Part shown: one piece after another, positions 5,741-6,195 of the stretch
Layout: each line of letters opens with the position of its first letter
Numbering within the stretch: position 1 is the stretch's first letter
NCBI GenBank assembly: GCA_014380825.1
Contig: JACMJD010000221.1
Span: 1 to 6,195 of the forward strand
Source of the DNA: Phycisphaerae bacterium
GTDB taxonomy: Bacteria > Planctomycetota > Phycisphaerae > Tepidisphaerales > Tepidisphaeraceae
Direction: 5' to 3'
DNA length: 6,195 nucleotides
Made by a program: the position numbers and the translations under genes
The notes under the pieces: model-generated
The model's database searches: none
What the model was told of the DNA's origin: nothing
Seen by the model: only the letters and a program-made list of their open reading frames with translations

Positions 5741-5781
5741 CGGCGCAGAATTCTGAAATTCGGTTGGTGATCGACGGCAGG

Positions 5782-6192
5782 TCAGCACTGCTCGGATTGC
5801 TGAGACAGGACGCGCAGGAGCAGCCGGAAATCCAAGGGTTTGCGCAAATGCGGAACCGCTTGATCGTGGATCAAAGCTCGTACGCGCTCGACGCTGCTGG
5901 CGGTCATGATGACCGCGTGGGTTTCCGGACTCAGGTTCCGCAAACGGTGCCACAATTCCGCACCGTCCATTCCGGGCAGATCCAAATCGATCAATGCGAC
6001 GTGCGGCCCTTCATGTTGTTTGAGGAATCGGACAGCCTCTTCGCCGGATCCGACGGAGGTCGTCTGGTAGCCGGAACGCGTGAGCAACTTGTCCAAGGCG
6101 ACGCGTGCGACAGTCTCATCTTCGACCACCAGCACGCTTGGAAAGTGTTTGGCATCTTCGCCTGAATTGCTAATCCGTTCGGACACATCCAC
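5782..6192 (-). CDS. Single-domain response regulator (CheY-like receiver), 5' end uncertain
   Basis: Reads to TGA at 5784-5782. The first in-frame start seen is GTG at 6192-6190, only 3 bases from the window edge, with no in-frame stop before it, so the true start may lie outside. Counting from that GTG the protein has 136 residues and is nearly all REC domain, ~17-132. The full active site is visible: acidic pair Glu24-Asp25 in VLVVED, phospho-acceptor Asp69 in ALIDLDLPGMDG, Thr97 in VIMTAS, and Lys118 in the RKPLD turn. There is no DNA-binding or enzymatic output domain after the receiver, and a short QQSEQC tail ends it. It should accept phosphate from a histidine kinase, not encoded in the window, and act by protein contact in the cytoplasm. 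If the gene continues off the edge, it could be the C-terminal receiver of a hybrid kinase instead. Confidence 0.88.
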   Translation of the reverse strand: MDVSERISNSGEDAKHFPSVLVVEDETVARVALDKLLTRSGYQTTSVGSGEEAVRFLKQHEGPHVALIDLDLPGMDGAELWHRLRNLSPETHAVIMTASSVERVRALIHDQAVPHLRKPLDFRLLLRVLSQQSEQC

Positions 6193-6195
6193 CTC

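Noticed and set aside
1..6195. tRNA, rRNA, riboswitch, integrase or phage features
   Set aside because: No cloverleaf-like segment, conserved RNA core, attachment-site repeat or phage gene was seen by eye on either strand. A covariance-model search was not possible here.

Overview
The window is GC-rich and looks like Planctomycetota DNA, probably class Phycisphaerae. The main clue is the large secreted protein at 3169-5196. It opens with a Leu-Glu-x-Arg-x-Leu-type motif (ALEERRLF), a variant of the planctomycete LEPR-XLL N-terminal motif, and continues with Ig-like modules and RTX calcium-binding repeats. Lineage was judged from protein architecture only; there is no rRNA or tRNA gene in the window.

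Layout, left to right. (1) 1-561, plus: the C-terminal 186 residues of a filamentous-haemagglutinin-like beta-helix exoprotein, cut by the window edge. (2) 597-2936, minus: a complete 779-residue paralogue with signal peptide, cyanobacterial-type two-partner-secretion (TPS) domain, beta-helix repeats and the same C-terminal tail. The two genes meet tail to tail with 35 bp between stops, so their related 3' ends form an imperfect inverted repeat in the DNA. (3) 2937-3168: a divergent spacer with weak candidate promoters on both strands, a palindrome and two small hairpins. (4) 3169-5196, plus: a 675-residue LEPR-XLL-like/RTX surface protein, preferred start ATG 3169. (5) 5197-5253: a short convergent spacer with a stem followed by five Ts. 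(6) 5254-5598, minus: an unrecognised 114-residue protein with a very good ribosome binding site. (7) 5599-5781: a regulatory spacer with a 13-bp palindrome next to a promoter-like pair. (8) 5782-6192, minus: a stand-alone response-regulator receiver (REC) domain whose true start may lie beyond the right edge.

Taken together, roughly the first 5.2 kb encodes large repetitive extracellular proteins: two TPS exoproteins and one RTX/Ig-like protein. This suggests a cell-surface or adhesion locus. No transporter is present: there is no TpsB-type outer-membrane pore and no type I secretion component, so the export partners must lie elsewhere. The receiver domain and the small protein look like ordinary neighbours, and nothing in the sequence ties them to the surface genes.

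I did not find a clearly new system. The most distinctive points are the lone conserved cysteine plus SSFT-x-TG-x-GG tail shared by the two exoproteins, their inverted tail-to-tail arrangement, and the modular calcium-binding layout of the RTX protein.
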